The translations under genes and the position numbers were made by a program. Below the pieces are notes generated by a model that made no database searches, was not told the origin of the DNA, and worked only from the letters and a program-made list of their open reading frames with translations. Below, piece after piece: positions 1 to 8,848 of a DNA stretch of 64,000 bases. Each line of letters starts with the position of its first letter. The first letter of the stretch is position 1. This DNA is from Nocardioides sp. SR21. GTDB taxonomy: Bacteria; Actinomycetota; Actinomycetes; Propionibacteriales; Nocardioidaceae. The stretch lies in contig NZ_JAKWJR010000007.1 of NCBI RefSeq assembly GCF_022761125.1, positions 248,001 to 312,000 of the forward strand. The letters are read 5' to 3'.

Positions 1-1175
1 CGGCCGACTGCTCGACGGCGTTCACCTGGAGGTCGTACGACGGCACGTCGATGTCGGCGGCCGCGCCGGTCGCCGCGTCGACGACGGCCAGCCCGCCCTC
101 GAAGCTGCCGCCGGCCCAGAGCTCGTCGCCGTTCAGCGCGAGGTCGTAGACGCCGGCCGCGACGTACGGGAGGTTGCCCTTCGAGGGGATGACCGGGGCG
201 AACGTCGGGTCGAGGTGGCCGGTCTCGGGGTCGACCGCGACCAGCCGGCCGGCCTGGCCCTGGACCAGGGTGCGGTCGCTGCCGATGTAGAGCCGGTCGG
301 CGGTGGGGAGCAGGGTGTGGACCCGGTGGTTCGCGTCGACCGCCATCGGGGTGCCGGTGTCGAACCCGGCATCCACGGCGCCGGTGTCCGGGTCGAGGGC
401 GATCACCTCGGCGCCGCCGACGTACAGCCGGTCGGCGCCCAGTGCGAGCGCCTGGACGGGGCTGTCCGGCGGCGCGGAGAAGCCGGGGACCGGCGCGCCG
501 GAGGTGGCATCCAGCGCGTGGATGCCGTCGGAGGCCACGTAGAGCCGGCCGGGGCCGTCGGCGGGCGGGCTGAACACCATCTCGGTGACCCGGCTCGCCT
601 GCGGGGCGTCGAACGGCAGCAGTGAGCCGTCCTCGGTCGACAGCGCGGCCAGGCGTCCGCGCGCGGTGCCGTCGACGGACGAGAAGGAACCGCCCACGTA
701 CAGCGTGTCCTGGACCAGCACCATCGCGCTCACGAGGCCGTTGGTGACCGGCAGGAAGTCGGTGTCGAGCTCGCCGCTGGCGAGCACGTGCGCGAGGCCG
801 CCGGCGGGCTGGCCCCCGATCCGGGTGAAGTCGCCGCCGAGGTACCAGCCGCCGGCGCCGTCGCGGACCGCCACGGAGACCTGGCCGTCGGCGATCTGGG
901 GGCTCGGCTCGGCCGAGCCGTCCGCGGCGCTCAGGGCCGCCCCCGGGCCGGCGTACCGCCCGACGGTGTCGATAGGCGTAGACCCGGTCGCCCGCGCGGG
1001 CGATCTGGAAGATCTGCTCGTTGGCGACCACCGCGCCGGCGGGCAGGTCGTCGGCGGTGTCCGGGACCTGCTCGGCGGCCTGTACGGCCGGGGGAGCGGG
1101 CTGGGCGGAGGCCGTCGGGCTGAGGCCGAGCGCGAGGACGACGGGCAACGTGAGAAGGACGCGGCGGGGGGCCAT
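1..1175 (-). pseudogene. Secreted beta-propeller (PQQ/WD-like repeat) protein, frameshifted and cut by the window edge
   Basis: The reading frame opens at ATG 1175 with a good Sec signal peptide (MAPRRVLLTLPVVLALGLS, then an Ala-rich cleavage region). It runs to DRVYAYRH near 970. From about 973 downward the coding frame is the next one over, beginning IDTVGRYAGPGAAL and continuing as repeated strands such as LYVGGSF, LYVASDG, LYVGGAE and LYIGSD, typical of a beta-propeller. The start codon lies in frame 2 (mod 3) and the propeller body in frame 1, so one continuous protein cannot be made from this sequence. The break falls where a GGxF strand is expected, so a few residues also seem to be missing. 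The gene continues past position 1. It could be a true pseudogene or a sequencing indel. Role unknown; exported proteins of this kind bind surfaces or ligands. Confidence 0.7.
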
Positions 1176-1263
1176 GCCGCGACGGTAAAGGCTCATGGAT
1201 TGGCGCACGCCGGTTACGGGGACAACAGTGTCAACGGTCTAGGCCAAGTCTCGGAGGAGCCTG

Positions 1264-1734
1264 ATGAACCGCATCGCTGTCGCCCTGCCCACCACCCTGC
1301 TCGCCGCCCTCGCGCTGGCGCCGATCCCGGCCGGATCGGCCCCACCGACGGGCCTCACCGCCGGTCGCTACCAGAACCAGGCGGTCCAGGCGACGAACCG
1401 GGTCCGGCACCACCACGAACGGGCCGGGTTCCGGACACAGGACTGCCTGCAGAGGTTCGCAGAGCGCCAGGCGCGACGGATGGCGCGCCAGGACCGGATG
1501 TTCCACCAGGAGCTGCGCCCGATCCTGCGCCAGTGCGACCTGACCACGGCGGGGGAGAACGTCGCGTACGGCTACCCGAGCGGCCGCTCGGTGGTGAACG
1601 ACGGCTGGATGAACTCCGAGGGCCACCGCGAGAACATCCTCAACCCGGGGTTCCGGCTGATGGGGATGGGGGCCCGGCAGAGCCGGGACGGTACCTGGTA
1701 CGCCGCGCAGGTCTTCGGCGGCAGGACTCGCTGA
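1264..1734 (+). CDS. Secreted CAP-domain (SCP-like) protein
   Basis: 156 residues with a signal peptide (about 1-25, Ala-Leu-rich core) followed by one CAP domain. The conserved CAP pocket residues are visible: His81 in MFHQEL, Glu98 in AGENVAYG, and Glu119 and His121 in NSEGHRENIL. Cys61 and Cys91 could form a disulfide. The ATG is preceded by GGAGG at a normal distance, which fixes the start. Bacterial CAP proteins are exported and their molecular activity is mostly unknown; some bind lipids or sit in the cell wall. The gene is transcribed away from the propeller gene at 1175, so the 88 bp between them is a divergent promoter region. The domain call is secure; a specific function cannot be given. 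Confidence 0.88.
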   Translation: MNRIAVALPTTLLAALALAPIPAGSAPPTGLTAGRYQNQAVQATNRVRHHHERAGFRTQDCLQRFAERQARRMARQDRMFHQELRPILRQCDLTTAGENVAYGYPSGRSVVNDGWMNSEGHRENILNPGFRLMGMGARQSRDGTWYAAQVFGGRTR

Positions 1735-1756
1735 GGGCTGAGCGGCGTACCGGGGG

Positions 1757-1930
1757 TCAGTCGTGCGAGCGGTCGGAGACGGTGACGTCCGGTCGTCCGA
1801 CGTCGCTCGCGTTGGCCAGCTGGGCCACGGAGAGCAGGGAGGCGGCCACGAGCCCGGCGACCGCGACCGCGCCGACGATGCGCGCGCGGTGGCGTCGCAA
1901 CGCGGGGGTGGGGCGGACTTCGATGATCAT
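1757..1930 (-). CDS. Small single-pass membrane or exported protein, unknown
   Basis: 57 residues starting MIIEVRPTPALRRHRARI. The ATG at 1930 follows GGGAG at about 7 nt. A short basic N-terminus precedes one hydrophobic segment (about residues 20-42, VGAVAVAGLVAASLLSVAQL). A short polar tail follows, ending DVTVSDRSHD. Composition and the ribosome site suggest a real small gene, a membrane-anchored or secreted peptide. I recognise no family. It ends 22 bp from the convergent end of the CAP gene. Its upstream region (1931-2147) is shared with the divergent receiver/ATPase gene. Confidence 0.5.
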   Translation of the reverse strand: MIIEVRPTPALRRHRARIVGAVAVAGLVAASLLSVAQLANASDVGRPDVTVSDRSHD

Positions 1931-2134
1931 GGCGTGCTCCCGAGAGCGGTGGTGGGGAATGTCGGGGGTCGATCTGGCGACCCTGGGAGGGCCGGTGAGA
2001 AGAGATTGGCAGGGCCGCAACAATTTCGGACGAAATCCGTGGCTCAGGTAAATGCGCTGCACAAAACTGCAGAAAACTGCAGCCGGAGCCATTTTGACCC
2101 CCCGACGGTGCGTGCTTGGGCCCGTGATGACGCC

Positions 2135-2140
2135 TAGGCT
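2135..2140 (+). promoter_or_regulatory. Minus-10 box TAGGCT of a leaderless gene
   Basis: TAGGCT lies 7 nt before the GTG at 2148, the spacing at which transcription would begin on the start codon itself. No Shine-Dalgarno sequence precedes this GTG. The same box-to-start geometry recurs many times in the window. Confidence 0.55.
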
Positions 2141-2147
2141 GCCCATC

Positions 2148-2861
2148 GTGCCGATCCGCGTCCTCCTGGTGGATGACGTCGTCGAGGTACGCCGGCAGGT
2201 CCGCACCTCCCTCCGTTTCCGGGGCGGGTTCGAGGTCGTGGGCGAGGCCGCCGACGGTGCAGAAGCCGTCCGGCTCGCCTCGCTGCTGCGTCCCGACGTC
2301 GTGGTCCTGGACCTCGACCTGCCCGAATTCGCCGGCGACGACCTGCTCGGCCAGGTGCGCACCGCGGCGCCGGGGGCGAAGATCGTGCTGCCCGAGGACG
2401 GCGACCTGGGCCGCCTCGTGGAGCTGATCGAGTCGCTCGAGGAGCCCGACGAGGTCGACGAGACCGCGGCGGTCATCGACCTGCCGCACGAGCTGAGCAG
2501 CGTGAGCCGGGCCCGGGAGTTCGTGCGGGCGCGCTCGGCCGAGTGGGGGATCGCCGACCCGCTGGACGACGCGCTGCTGGTGGTCAGCGAGCTCGCCGCG
2601 AACGCGCTGACCCACGCGGGGTCGTCGTACCGCGTGCGGCTGTCGGCGACCGCGCAGGCGCTCCGGATCGAGGTCGACGACGACGGGGCCGGCACACCGG
2701 AGCCGCAGCCGCTGACCGAGACCGACGAGCACGGCCGCGGGCTCTACCTCGTCAGCGCGCTGGCGACGTCCTGGGGGATGGGGGCCGCCGAGGGCGGCGG
2801 CAAGCGGGTCTGGGCCGAGCTCGCGCTCCCCTCGCCGCGGAGGGTCGGCGAGGCCGAGTAG
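2148..2861 (+). CDS. Receiver-like domain fused to an RsbW-type HATPase domain
   Basis: 237 residues. Residues 1-100 resemble a response-regulator receiver: beta1 RVLLVDDV with the acidic pair Asp9-Asp10, and the phospho-acceptor candidate Asp55 in VVLDLDLP. The domain is short. After beta4 (AKIVLPED) the conserved Thr/Ser and the beta5 Lys are not found. Residues about 112-237 form a GHKL ATPase of the RsbW/SpoIIAB anti-sigma-kinase type, with N-box [18 protein letters not shown] and GRGLYLV motifs. The start is taken at GTG 2148, which has a leaderless promoter; an in-frame ATG at 2127 is an alternative. Such fusions probably control a partner sigma factor or anti-anti-sigma protein in the cytoplasm. 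The partner is not adjacent. Domain calls are firm; the signalling output is inferred. Confidence 0.75.
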   Translation: MPIRVLLVDDVVEVRRQVRTSLRFRGGFEVVGEAADGAEAVRLASLLRPDVVVLDLDLPEFAGDDLLGQVRTAAPGAKIVLPEDGDLGRLVELIESLEEPDEVDETAAVIDLPHELSSVSRAREFVRARSAEWGIADPLDDALLVVSELAANALTHAGSSYRVRLSATAQALRIEVDDDGAGTPEPQPLTETDEHGRGLYLVSALATSWGMGAAEGGGKRVWAELALPSPRRVGEAE

Positions 2862-2881
2862 GCCCACCGGGCGCGGACCCG

Positions 2882-2887
2882 TAACCT
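2882..2887 (+). promoter_or_regulatory. Minus-10 box TAACCT of prfB
   Basis: TAACCT sits 8 nt before GTG 2896, with no ribosome-binding site between them. This is consistent with a leaderless prfB transcript and selects GTG 2896 over the TTG at 2887. Confidence 0.5.
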
Positions 2888-2895
2888 TGCTCCTT

Positions 2896-4014
2896 GTGGC
2901 GGGCACGGACTACGACGCAGCGATCAAGCAGCTCCAGGCGACGATGTACACCATCGAGCAGGTCCTGGACGTCGACGCCATGCGCCGGGAGATCGCCGAC
3001 CTGGGCGAGCGCGTCGCCGCGCCCGACCTGTGGGACGACCAGGAGAACGCGACCCGGGTGACCGGCCGGCTCTCCGCGCTCCAGGGCGAGATGGACCGCT
3101 TCACCGGTCTGCGGAGCCGCATCGAGGACCTCGCGCTGATGGTCGAGATGGCCCAGGAGGAGGGCGACGCCGACGCGCTCGCCGACGCCGAGACCGAGCT
3201 GGCCCGCCTGCAGAAGTCCGTCGAGGCGCTCGAGGTCCGCACGCTGCTGTCGGGCGAGTACGACGCCCGCGAGGCGATCGTCACGATCCGCTCCGGCGCC
3301 GGTGGCGTCGACGCCGCGGACTTCGCCGAGACCCTGATGCGGATGTACACGCGCTGGGCCGAGCAGCACAAGTACCCCGTCGAGGTCTTCGACGTCTCCT
3401 ACGCGGAGGAGGCGGGCATCAAGTCCGCCGAGTTCGCGATCCACGCGCCGTACGCCTACGGCACCCTGTCGGTCGAGGCCGGCACCCACCGCCTGGTGCG
3501 CATCTCGCCCTTCGACAACCAGGGCCGCCGGCAGACCTCGTTCGCCGCAGTCGAGGTGGTCCCGGTGCTCGAGCAGACCGACGAGATCGAGGTCGACGAG
3601 AACGACCTGCGCGTCGACGTCTTCCGCTCGGGCGGCCCCGGCGGCCAGTCGGTCAACACCACCGACTCCGCCGTCCGCCTCACGCACCTGCCGACCGGCA
3701 TCGTGGTCAGCTGCCAGAACGAGAAGTCGCAGCTGCAGAACAAGGCCTCGGCCATGGTGGTCCTCAAGGCCAAGCTCCTCGCGAAGGCGAAGGCCGAGGA
3801 GGCCGCGCTCCGCAAGGACCTCAAGGGCGACGTCGCCGCCACCTGGGGCGACCAGATGCGCAACTACGTGCTGAACCCGTACCAGATGGTCAAGGACCTG
3901 CGCACCGGCTTCGAGGTCGGCAACCCGCAGGCGGTCTTCGACGGCGACGTCGACGGCTTCATCGAGGCCGGCATCCGCTGGCGCCGCGGCGCCGAGAAGG
4001 CCGCCGAGAACTGA
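2896..4014 (+). CDS. prfB: Peptide chain release factor 2
   Basis: 372 residues, normal RF2 length. RF2 reads UGA and UAA stop codons in the ribosomal A site and triggers hydrolysis of peptidyl-tRNA. Visible signatures are the codon-recognition tripeptide Ser204-Pro205-Phe206 in [11 protein letters not shown] and the catalytic GGQ at 249-251 within [16 protein letters not shown]. The N-terminal helical domain occupies about the first 110 residues. The frame is continuous: the programmed +1 frameshift known from many bacterial prfB genes is absent, as is usual in actinobacteria. In related genomes prfB is commonly followed by ftsE; here two genes and a repeat element lie between them. The start is GTG 2896. 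Confidence 0.97.
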   Translation: MAGTDYDAAIKQLQATMYTIEQVLDVDAMRREIADLGERVAAPDLWDDQENATRVTGRLSALQGEMDRFTGLRSRIEDLALMVEMAQEEGDADALADAETELARLQKSVEALEVRTLLSGEYDAREAIVTIRSGAGGVDAADFAETLMRMYTRWAEQHKYPVEVFDVSYAEEAGIKSAEFAIHAPYAYGTLSVEAGTHRLVRISPFDNQGRRQTSFAAVEVVPVLEQTDEIEVDENDLRVDVFRSGGPGGQSVNTTDSAVRLTHLPTGIVVSCQNEKSQLQNKASAMVVLKAKLLAKAKAEEAALRKDLKGDVAATWGDQMRNYVLNPYQMVKDLRTGFEVGNPQAVFDGDVDGFIEAGIRWRRGAEKAAEN

Positions 4015-4042
4015 TCGCGGCCGCGACAGCGGGCGCGATGAT

Positions 4043-4157
4043 GGTGGTCGAGCAAGCCGCGACCGGCGTGTCGAGACCCGGTGAGCCGAACGACCACGGT
4101 GGTCTCGTCGGTTGCGGGGGCTCGACGACGCTCGCTGGCGCTCGCTGCTCGACCACC
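4043..4157. repeat. Palindromic intergenic element, copy A
   Basis: Perfect 11-bp terminal inverted repeats GGTGGTCGAGC (4043-4053) and GCTCGACCACC (4147-4157) bound a 115-bp element. It fills most of the gap between prfB and the oxygenase gene. Its right end, read in reverse complement, closely matches the left end of the copy between narG and narH (GGTCGAGCAGCGAGCGC...). No open frame or transposase is inside. It may act as a terminator, a nucleoid-protein site or a MITE-like element. Confidence 0.7.
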
Positions 4158-4195
4158 GATGTTAGTCAGCATTCACACGGACCCGGAACCTGTTC

Positions 4196-4201
4196 TAGGG
4201 T
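4196..4201 (+). promoter_or_regulatory. Minus-10 box TAGGGT of a leaderless gene
   Basis: TAGGGT ends 6 nt before ATG 4208, with no Shine-Dalgarno sequence. The gene therefore has its own promoter immediately after repeat copy A. Confidence 0.5.
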
Positions 4202-4207
4202 CGGGCC

Positions 4208-5113
4208 ATGAGGCGCGACCACTGGAAGTCCCGCAACGACGCTCTCGATCCGGCGACCGACTACGTCGAGATCAGCCGCAACGTGGTGATGCACGAGTTC
4301 CCGTGGGACATGAACCAGGCGCTGAGCTTCGCGCTGTTCCGCACCTACGCCGTGCCGGGGATCGGGCGGCTGCTCTACGAGACGGGGCAGTTCACCGAGG
4401 CCGTGCAGAAGCGGTACGACGACACGGCGCTGCTGCTCGAGCCGCCGACGCGGGTGGGGTTCGAGCACCCGGAGGCGAAGGCGGCGATCCGCCGGATCAA
4501 CGCGATGCACCGCGCCTACGACATCCCCAACGACGAGTTCCGCTACGTGCTGAGCACGTTCGTGGTGGTCCCGAAGCGGTGGATGGACGACTACGGCAAG
4601 CGGCCGTTCACGGCCAACGAGATCGAGGCGTCGGTGCAGTACTACCGGGTCCTCGGCCGGCACATGAACATCAAGGACGTGCCGGAGACCTACGCCGGGT
4701 TCGAGGAGCTGATGGACTCCTACGAGGCCGAGCACTTCGCGTACGACGAGGGGGCGCGCCAGGTGGCCGACTCGACGCTGGCGCTGATGCAGACGTTCTA
4801 CGCCAAGCCGCTGCAGAAGCCCGCGGGCCTCTTCGCGCGGGCGCTGATGGACCAGCCGCTGCGCGACGCCTTCCGGTACGACGCCCCGCCGCTCGCGGTG
4901 CAGAGTCTCAGCCGGGCCGCGCTCAAGGCCAGGGGAGTGGCGCTGCGCGCCTTCCCGGCCAGGCGGAGGCCGAAGCTGATCGAGGACATCTCCTGGATCC
5001 GCAGCTACCCGGACGGCTACGACGTCGAGCAGCTCGGCACGTTCCCCGTCCCGGGCGTGAAGGGCTGCCCGGTGCGGCACGAGGACCCGGTCGAGCGGGT
5101 CAGCGGCCCCTGA
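4208..5113 (+). CDS. MpaB-type (DUF2236) oxygenase family protein
   Basis: 301 residues, all-helical and soluble, with no signal peptide. The stretch INAMHRAYDIPNDEFRYVLSTFVVVPKRW and the following long helices match the oxygenase MpaB/rubber-oxygenase (DUF2236) family. In characterised members a b-type haem is bound and oxidative cleavage takes place. The HR in NAMHRAY and the later VLGRHMNI region carry candidate haem-pocket residues. The physiological substrate in actinobacteria is generally unknown. Its 3' end overlaps the convergent metalloprotease gene by 14 bp (5100-5113). The gene sits inside the usually compact prfB-ftsE block, so it may have been inserted there. Confidence 0.78.
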   Translation: MRRDHWKSRNDALDPATDYVEISRNVVMHEFPWDMNQALSFALFRTYAVPGIGRLLYETGQFTEAVQKRYDDTALLLEPPTRVGFEHPEAKAAIRRINAMHRAYDIPNDEFRYVLSTFVVVPKRWMDDYGKRPFTANEIEASVQYYRVLGRHMNIKDVPETYAGFEELMDSYEAEHFAYDEGARQVADSTLALMQTFYAKPLQKPAGLFARALMDQPLRDAFRYDAPPLAVQSLSRAALKARGVALRAFPARRRPKLIEDISWIRSYPDGYDVEQLGTFPVPGVKGCPVRHEDPVERVSGP

Positions 5114-7025
5114 CCCTCTTCGAGGCCTTGCTGAGGGGGCCGGTGCCGATGTCGTTGAAGGCGCGGACCCGGAAGCTCCAGATCCCGGCCTTGGGCAGCT
5201 GCAGCGATGACGACAGCTGGCTGGCCGGCAGCACGTCGGTCGAGCCGGACCAGAGCGCCGACCCGAGCACGCTCCACCGGGTCGCCTTGATGACGTAGCC
5301 CGTGATCGCGGATCCACCGTCGTCCGCCGGCGGTGCCCAGCGCACGCTCGCGGTGACCTTGCCGCCGAGCGCACCGCTGCCGGCGCCGGTGATGACCGGC
5401 GGTCCCGGTACGTCGCCGGTCGAGAACGACGTGGTCGCCGCGGCGCCGGCGCCGGCGTCGTTGACCGCGACGACGCTCACGTCGTACGTCTCACCGCGGC
5501 TGAGCCCGGTCGCCTCATAGGAGAACGTGGCCGCCGAGACGCTGTCGGTGACGCCACCGACGGTGACCTCGTAGCCGGTGATCGCGCTCCCGCCCTCGTC
5601 GGCGGGCTCGTCCCAGCTGATCAGCGCCGAGGTACCGGACGGGTCGGGCGAGGCCGACAGGCTCTGCGGAGCGCTCGGCGTCTCACCGCCCGGGTCGACC
5701 GGTCCGCCCTCGCAGCCGGTGACGGTCAGCGTGTAGGCACCGACGCTGGCGTAGTCGTCGTAGCCCGTCTTGGGACTGCCGTTGCCGACACCGTCGACGG
5801 CGGCGACGTACTGCCCGGCGCCGACCGACGTGGTGATCGCCGCGTTCATGCCGGAGGCCACGTCGGCGTCGACCTTCGCCGACAGCGGGTTGTTGACCGC
5901 GACCTGGGTGCCGCCGGCGTCGTACAGCCGCAGCTCGATGTCGAGGTTGGTGCCGACGGCCGCACCGGTGGCGGTGACCTTCACGGAGCCCGAGCACTGG
6001 CCGAGCGCCCAGAAGTCCTTGTCGGTGCGGCTGGCGATGTACGCCGTGCCGTCCGGCAGCGCCGACGCGGCGCCGACGCTGTTGCCGGCGTCGTCGGTGC
6101 GGAGGTTCAGCCCGGCCCCCGCGATGACCGCGAAGTCGTCCTGCTGGTTGTCGGCGTCGTCGTAGTCGCCCTTGCTCCACTGGCTGATCGGCTCGAAGTC
6201 CGAGTTGCCCATGATCGGCGCCCACGGGGCGTGGCCGGAGTCGTAGCCCTCCTGGCTGTTCCCGTCGTGCTCGAGGTCGAGGTTGTGGCCGACCTCGTGC
6301 GAGACGGTCTCCGCGATGCCCTTGGCGTTGTCCTCGTAGTACTGCGGGAAGACCCAGACCGGCTGCGAGTCCCCGCCGACCTGGTCGAACACGTCGAGGT
6401 AGGCGATGCCCACGCAATCGCCGTCGCAGAGCTGGTCGACCGCGTTGCTCGGCGTGATCAGCGCGCGGGCGCCGAACACCTGGTCGCCGGCGCCGCTACG
6501 GACGATGCCGGCGGTGCCCGGGTCCTCGGTGGTGACGTCGACGTCGAACGGCGCGAAGTCCTCCGCGACCCGCTGCCAGATCTCCTGGATCAGCGTGCGC
6601 TCGTTGTTGTTGAACGTCGACGCGTTGCCGTCGAGCGTCCAGGCGGGGTGGCTGCCGTTCGGCAGTCCTTCGCTGTTCCAGGCCGTGCCCGAGACGGTCG
6701 CGCCGTCGAAGTCGAGGAGGATCGTGCGGTCCGACCCGGGCTGGCTGTGCAGCTGGAACGTCTGGCTCAGCGGGAACTGCGGCGCCAGCGCGGGCACCGC
6801 CTGCCGGGCGCGTACGGCGGCCGCGCTCGGCACCGGCTCGGTGTAGTAGAGGTTGCCGTCGCTGTCGAGCGACGCGGTGGGGTCCTCGTGGACGATCGCG
6901 GCGTACCGCGCGGCCTTCCGGTCGCTCCCGACCGCCTGGCTCGAGGTGCTCGTCACACCGACGGCGGCCAGCGCCGCGGCGATCGCCGTGGCGCACGCCA
7001 CAGTCCGCCCCATCCTCCGGTTCAT
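5100..7025 (-). CDS. Secreted metzincin-like zinc metalloprotease with PPC-like and two fibronectin III domains
   Basis: 641 residues. ATG 7025 follows GGAGGT with 6 nt spacing, so the longer upstream frame is not needed. A signal peptide (MNRRMGRTVACATAIAAALAAVGV) is followed by a short propeptide. The catalytic region carries His243-Glu244-x2-His247-x5-His253 (HEVGHNLDLEHDG) and a later Met-turn candidate APIMG. In the usual metzincin motif the position after HExxHxx is Gly; here it is Asp250. Residues of about 325-445 resemble a bacterial pre-peptidase C-terminal domain ending VGAYTLTVTGC. Two fibronectin III domains follow (SAPQSLSASPDPSG... and PGPPVITGAGSG...). It is an exported protease that probably degrades extracellular protein; the Fn3 domains would aid substrate or surface binding. 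Confidence 0.85.
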   Translation of the reverse strand: MNRRMGRTVACATAIAAALAAVGVTSTSSQAVGSDRKAARYAAIVHEDPTASLDSDGNLYYTEPVPSAAAVRARQAVPALAPQFPLSQTFQLHSQPGSDRTILLDFDGATVSGTAWNSEGLPNGSHPAWTLDGNASTFNNNERTLIQEIWQRVAEDFAPFDVDVTTEDPGTAGIVRSGAGDQVFGARALITPSNAVDQLCDGDCVGIAYLDVFDQVGGDSQPVWVFPQYYEDNAKGIAETVSHEVGHNLDLEHDGNSQEGYDSGHAPWAPIMGNSDFEPISQWSKGDYDDADNQQDDFAVIAGAGLNLRTDDAGNSVGAASALPDGTAYIASRTDKDFWALGQCSGSVKVTATGAAVGTNLDIELRLYDAGGTQVAVNNPLSAKVDADVASGMNAAITTSVGAGQYVAAVDGVGNGSPKTGYDDYASVGAYTLTVTGCEGGPVDPGGETPSAPQSLSASPDPSGTSALISWDEPADEGGSAITGYEVTVGGVTDSVSAATFSYEATGLSRGETYDVSVVAVNDAGAGAAATTSFSTGDVPGPPVITGAGSGALGGKVTASVRWAPPADDGGSAITGYVIKATRWSVLGSALWSGSTDVLPASQLSSSLQLPKAGIWSFRVRAFNDIGTGPLSKASKRVRGR

Positions 7026-7143
7026 CGACCCACCTCCGCCCGGGACGCTAGCGGTGTCATCGACGGTGCGTCCCCGGAACGGAGCAGTCTTCACCCGGCA
7101 CTCCCGGCCGGGACGGGTTCGCCGGGGGCGTGGGGTCACCGAC

Positions 7144-7149
7144 TACCCT
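7144..7149 (+). promoter_or_regulatory. Minus-10 box TACCCT of ftsE
   Basis: TACCCT lies 7 nt before GTG 7157. It supports a leaderless ftsEX transcript and the GTG start rather than the in-frame start further upstream at 7130. Confidence 0.5.
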
Positions 7150-7156
7150 CGATCCG

Positions 7157-7846
7157 GTGATCCGCTTCGAGAAGGTCGTCAAGGCCTACCCCGGCCAGGC
7201 GCGCGCCGCCCTCGACCAGGTGTCGGTCGACATCGACAAGGGGGAGTTCGTCTTCCTCGTCGGCACGTCAGGGTCCGGCAAGTCGACCTTCCTCCGCCTG
7301 GTGCTCCGCGAGTACCGCGCCACCTCCGGCCGGATCTACGTCGCAGGCAAGGAGATCAACCGGCTCGCGAGCTGGAAGGTCCCGCGGATGCGCCGCCAGA
7401 TCGGCACCGTGTTCCAGGACTTCCGCCTGCTCCCCAACAAGACCGTCAGCGAGAACGTCGCCTTCGCGCTCCAGGTGATCGGCCGGTCCCGCTCCGAGAT
7501 CAACAAGCTGGTCCCCGAGACGCTCGAGCTGGTCGGCCTCGACGGCAAGGGCGACCGGATGCCCGACGAGCTCTCCGGCGGCGAGCAGCAGCGGGTCGCG
7601 GTCGCACGGGCGTTCGTGAACCGGCCGATGATCCTCATCGCCGACGAGCCCACCGGAAACCTCGACCCCACCACCTCGGTCGGCATCATGAAGCTGCTGG
7701 ACCGGATCAACCGCACCGGCACCACCGTGCTGATGGCCACCCACGACGCCGGCATCGTCGACCAGATGCGCAAGCGCGTCATCGAGCTGGACGACGGCCG
7801 GGTCGTGCGCGACCAGGTCCAGGGCAGCTACGGCTTCCAGCACTGA
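7157..7846 (+). CDS. ftsE: Cell-division ABC-type ATPase FtsE
   Basis: 229 residues. FtsE is the cytoplasmic ATPase of the FtsEX complex, which works at the septum and switches on cell-wall hydrolases. Walker A is GTSGSGKST (36-44), the Q-loop lies in QIGTVFQDF, the ABC signature is LSGGEQQR (139-146) and Walker B is MILIADEPT (158-166) with catalytic Glu164. The H-loop is in MATHDAG. ftsX follows 37 bp later on the same strand, with an M23 hydrolase after it, so the three likely form one operon. Length and motifs are those of a normal FtsE. Confidence 0.96.
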   Translation: MIRFEKVVKAYPGQARAALDQVSVDIDKGEFVFLVGTSGSGKSTFLRLVLREYRATSGRIYVAGKEINRLASWKVPRMRRQIGTVFQDFRLLPNKTVSENVAFALQVIGRSRSEINKLVPETLELVGLDGKGDRMPDELSGGEQQRVAVARAFVNRPMILIADEPTGNLDPTTSVGIMKLLDRINRTGTTVLMATHDAGIVDQMRKRVIELDDGRVVRDQVQGSYGFQH

Positions 7847-7883
7847 CGTACGACGTACTCCACCGAAACGAGTCTCCGCACCC

Positions 7884-8795
7884 ATGCAGCTTCGCTACGT
7901 CTTCTCCGAGCTCGGGCAGGGCCTGCGCCGCAACCTGTCCATGCACGTGGCCGTCATCCTCACGCTGTTCGTCTCGCTGACCCTGGTCGGCCTGGGCGTG
8001 CTGCTCAACCAGCAGGCCGAGAAGGCCGCCGAGCAGTGGGGCTCGGAGCTGCAGATCACGGCGTTCCTCTGCAAGGACCGCGACGACAACCCCGCCTGTG
8101 CCGGTGAGGTCACCGAGGCGCAGAAGGAACGGATCGCGGCGGTCGTCGAGGAGAACCCCGAGGTCGACAGCTACCGCTTCGAGACCAAGGAGGAGGCGTT
8201 CGAGAAGATCAAGGAGCTGCTCGGCGCCGACAAGTTCGAGGGTCCGAACCCGGCCGCGACCGCCGAGGACATGCCGGAGTCGGTCTGGATCACGCTCAAG
8301 GACCCGGACGAGTACGAAGGCATCGAGAGCGCGATCATCGGGCTCGACGGCGTCTCCAGCGTCCGGGACCAGCGCCAGATCGTCGGGCCGGTGCTCCAGG
8401 GCTTGAACGTGATGCGGATCGGCGCGCTCGGGATCGCGGCGTTCCTCGTGGTCGCGGCCCTGCTGCTGGTCGCCAACACGATCCGGCTGGCGGCGTTCGC
8501 CCGTCGCCGCGAGATCGGCATCATGCGGCTGGTCGGCGCCTCCACTCTCTACATCGCGCTGCCGTTCCTCATGGAGGCGCTGGTGACCGCGGCGATCGCG
8601 GTGGGCATCGCCGTCGGCGCCCTCGGGGCGTTCATGTGGTTCGGCGTGCACAAGCAGCTGGAGGACCTCGTCGGCTTCATCCCGTGGATCGGGATGGAGG
8701 AGTTCACCTACGCCGCGATCGTCGTCGCGATCCTGGGGCCGGTGCTCACGCTGCTTCCGACACTCGTGTTGACGCGCAAATACCTCAAAGTCTGA
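7884..8795 (+). CDS. ftsX: Cell-division permease-like protein FtsX
   Basis: 303 residues. Topology is typical: a cytoplasmic N-terminus (MQLRYVFSELGQGLRRNLSMH), TM1 at about 20-42, an extracytoplasmic loop of about 130 residues (about 43-170), then TM2-TM4 in the C-terminal half with the conserved ARRREIGIMRLVGAS segment. The large loop has Cys residues at CKDRDDNPAC, possibly a disulfide. In the family this loop binds and activates a coiled-coil peptidoglycan hydrolase; here the next gene encodes just such a protein. FtsX pairs with FtsE encoded immediately upstream. Confidence 0.95.
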   Translation: MQLRYVFSELGQGLRRNLSMHVAVILTLFVSLTLVGLGVLLNQQAEKAAEQWGSELQITAFLCKDRDDNPACAGEVTEAQKERIAAVVEENPEVDSYRFETKEEAFEKIKELLGADKFEGPNPAATAEDMPESVWITLKDPDEYEGIESAIIGLDGVSSVRDQRQIVGPVLQGLNVMRIGALGIAAFLVVAALLLVANTIRLAAFARRREIGIMRLVGASTLYIALPFLMEALVTAAIAVGIAVGALGAFMWFGVHKQLEDLVGFIPWIGMEEFTYAAIVVAILGPVLTLLPTLVLTRKYLKV

Positions 8796-8848
8796 TCCGC
8801 GCGGGTTAACGTCTTCGCGTTCACTTCCCCGAACACGAAGGCAACACG

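Noticed and set aside
585-2051. Plus-strand open frame of 488 codons crossing the propeller and CAP genes
   Set aside because: It overlaps genes with clear motifs on both strands. Its sequence is low-complexity and has no ribosome site.
2896-4014. Programmed frameshift in prfB
   Set aside because: The frame is continuous, with no internal TGA or slippery site near codon 25.
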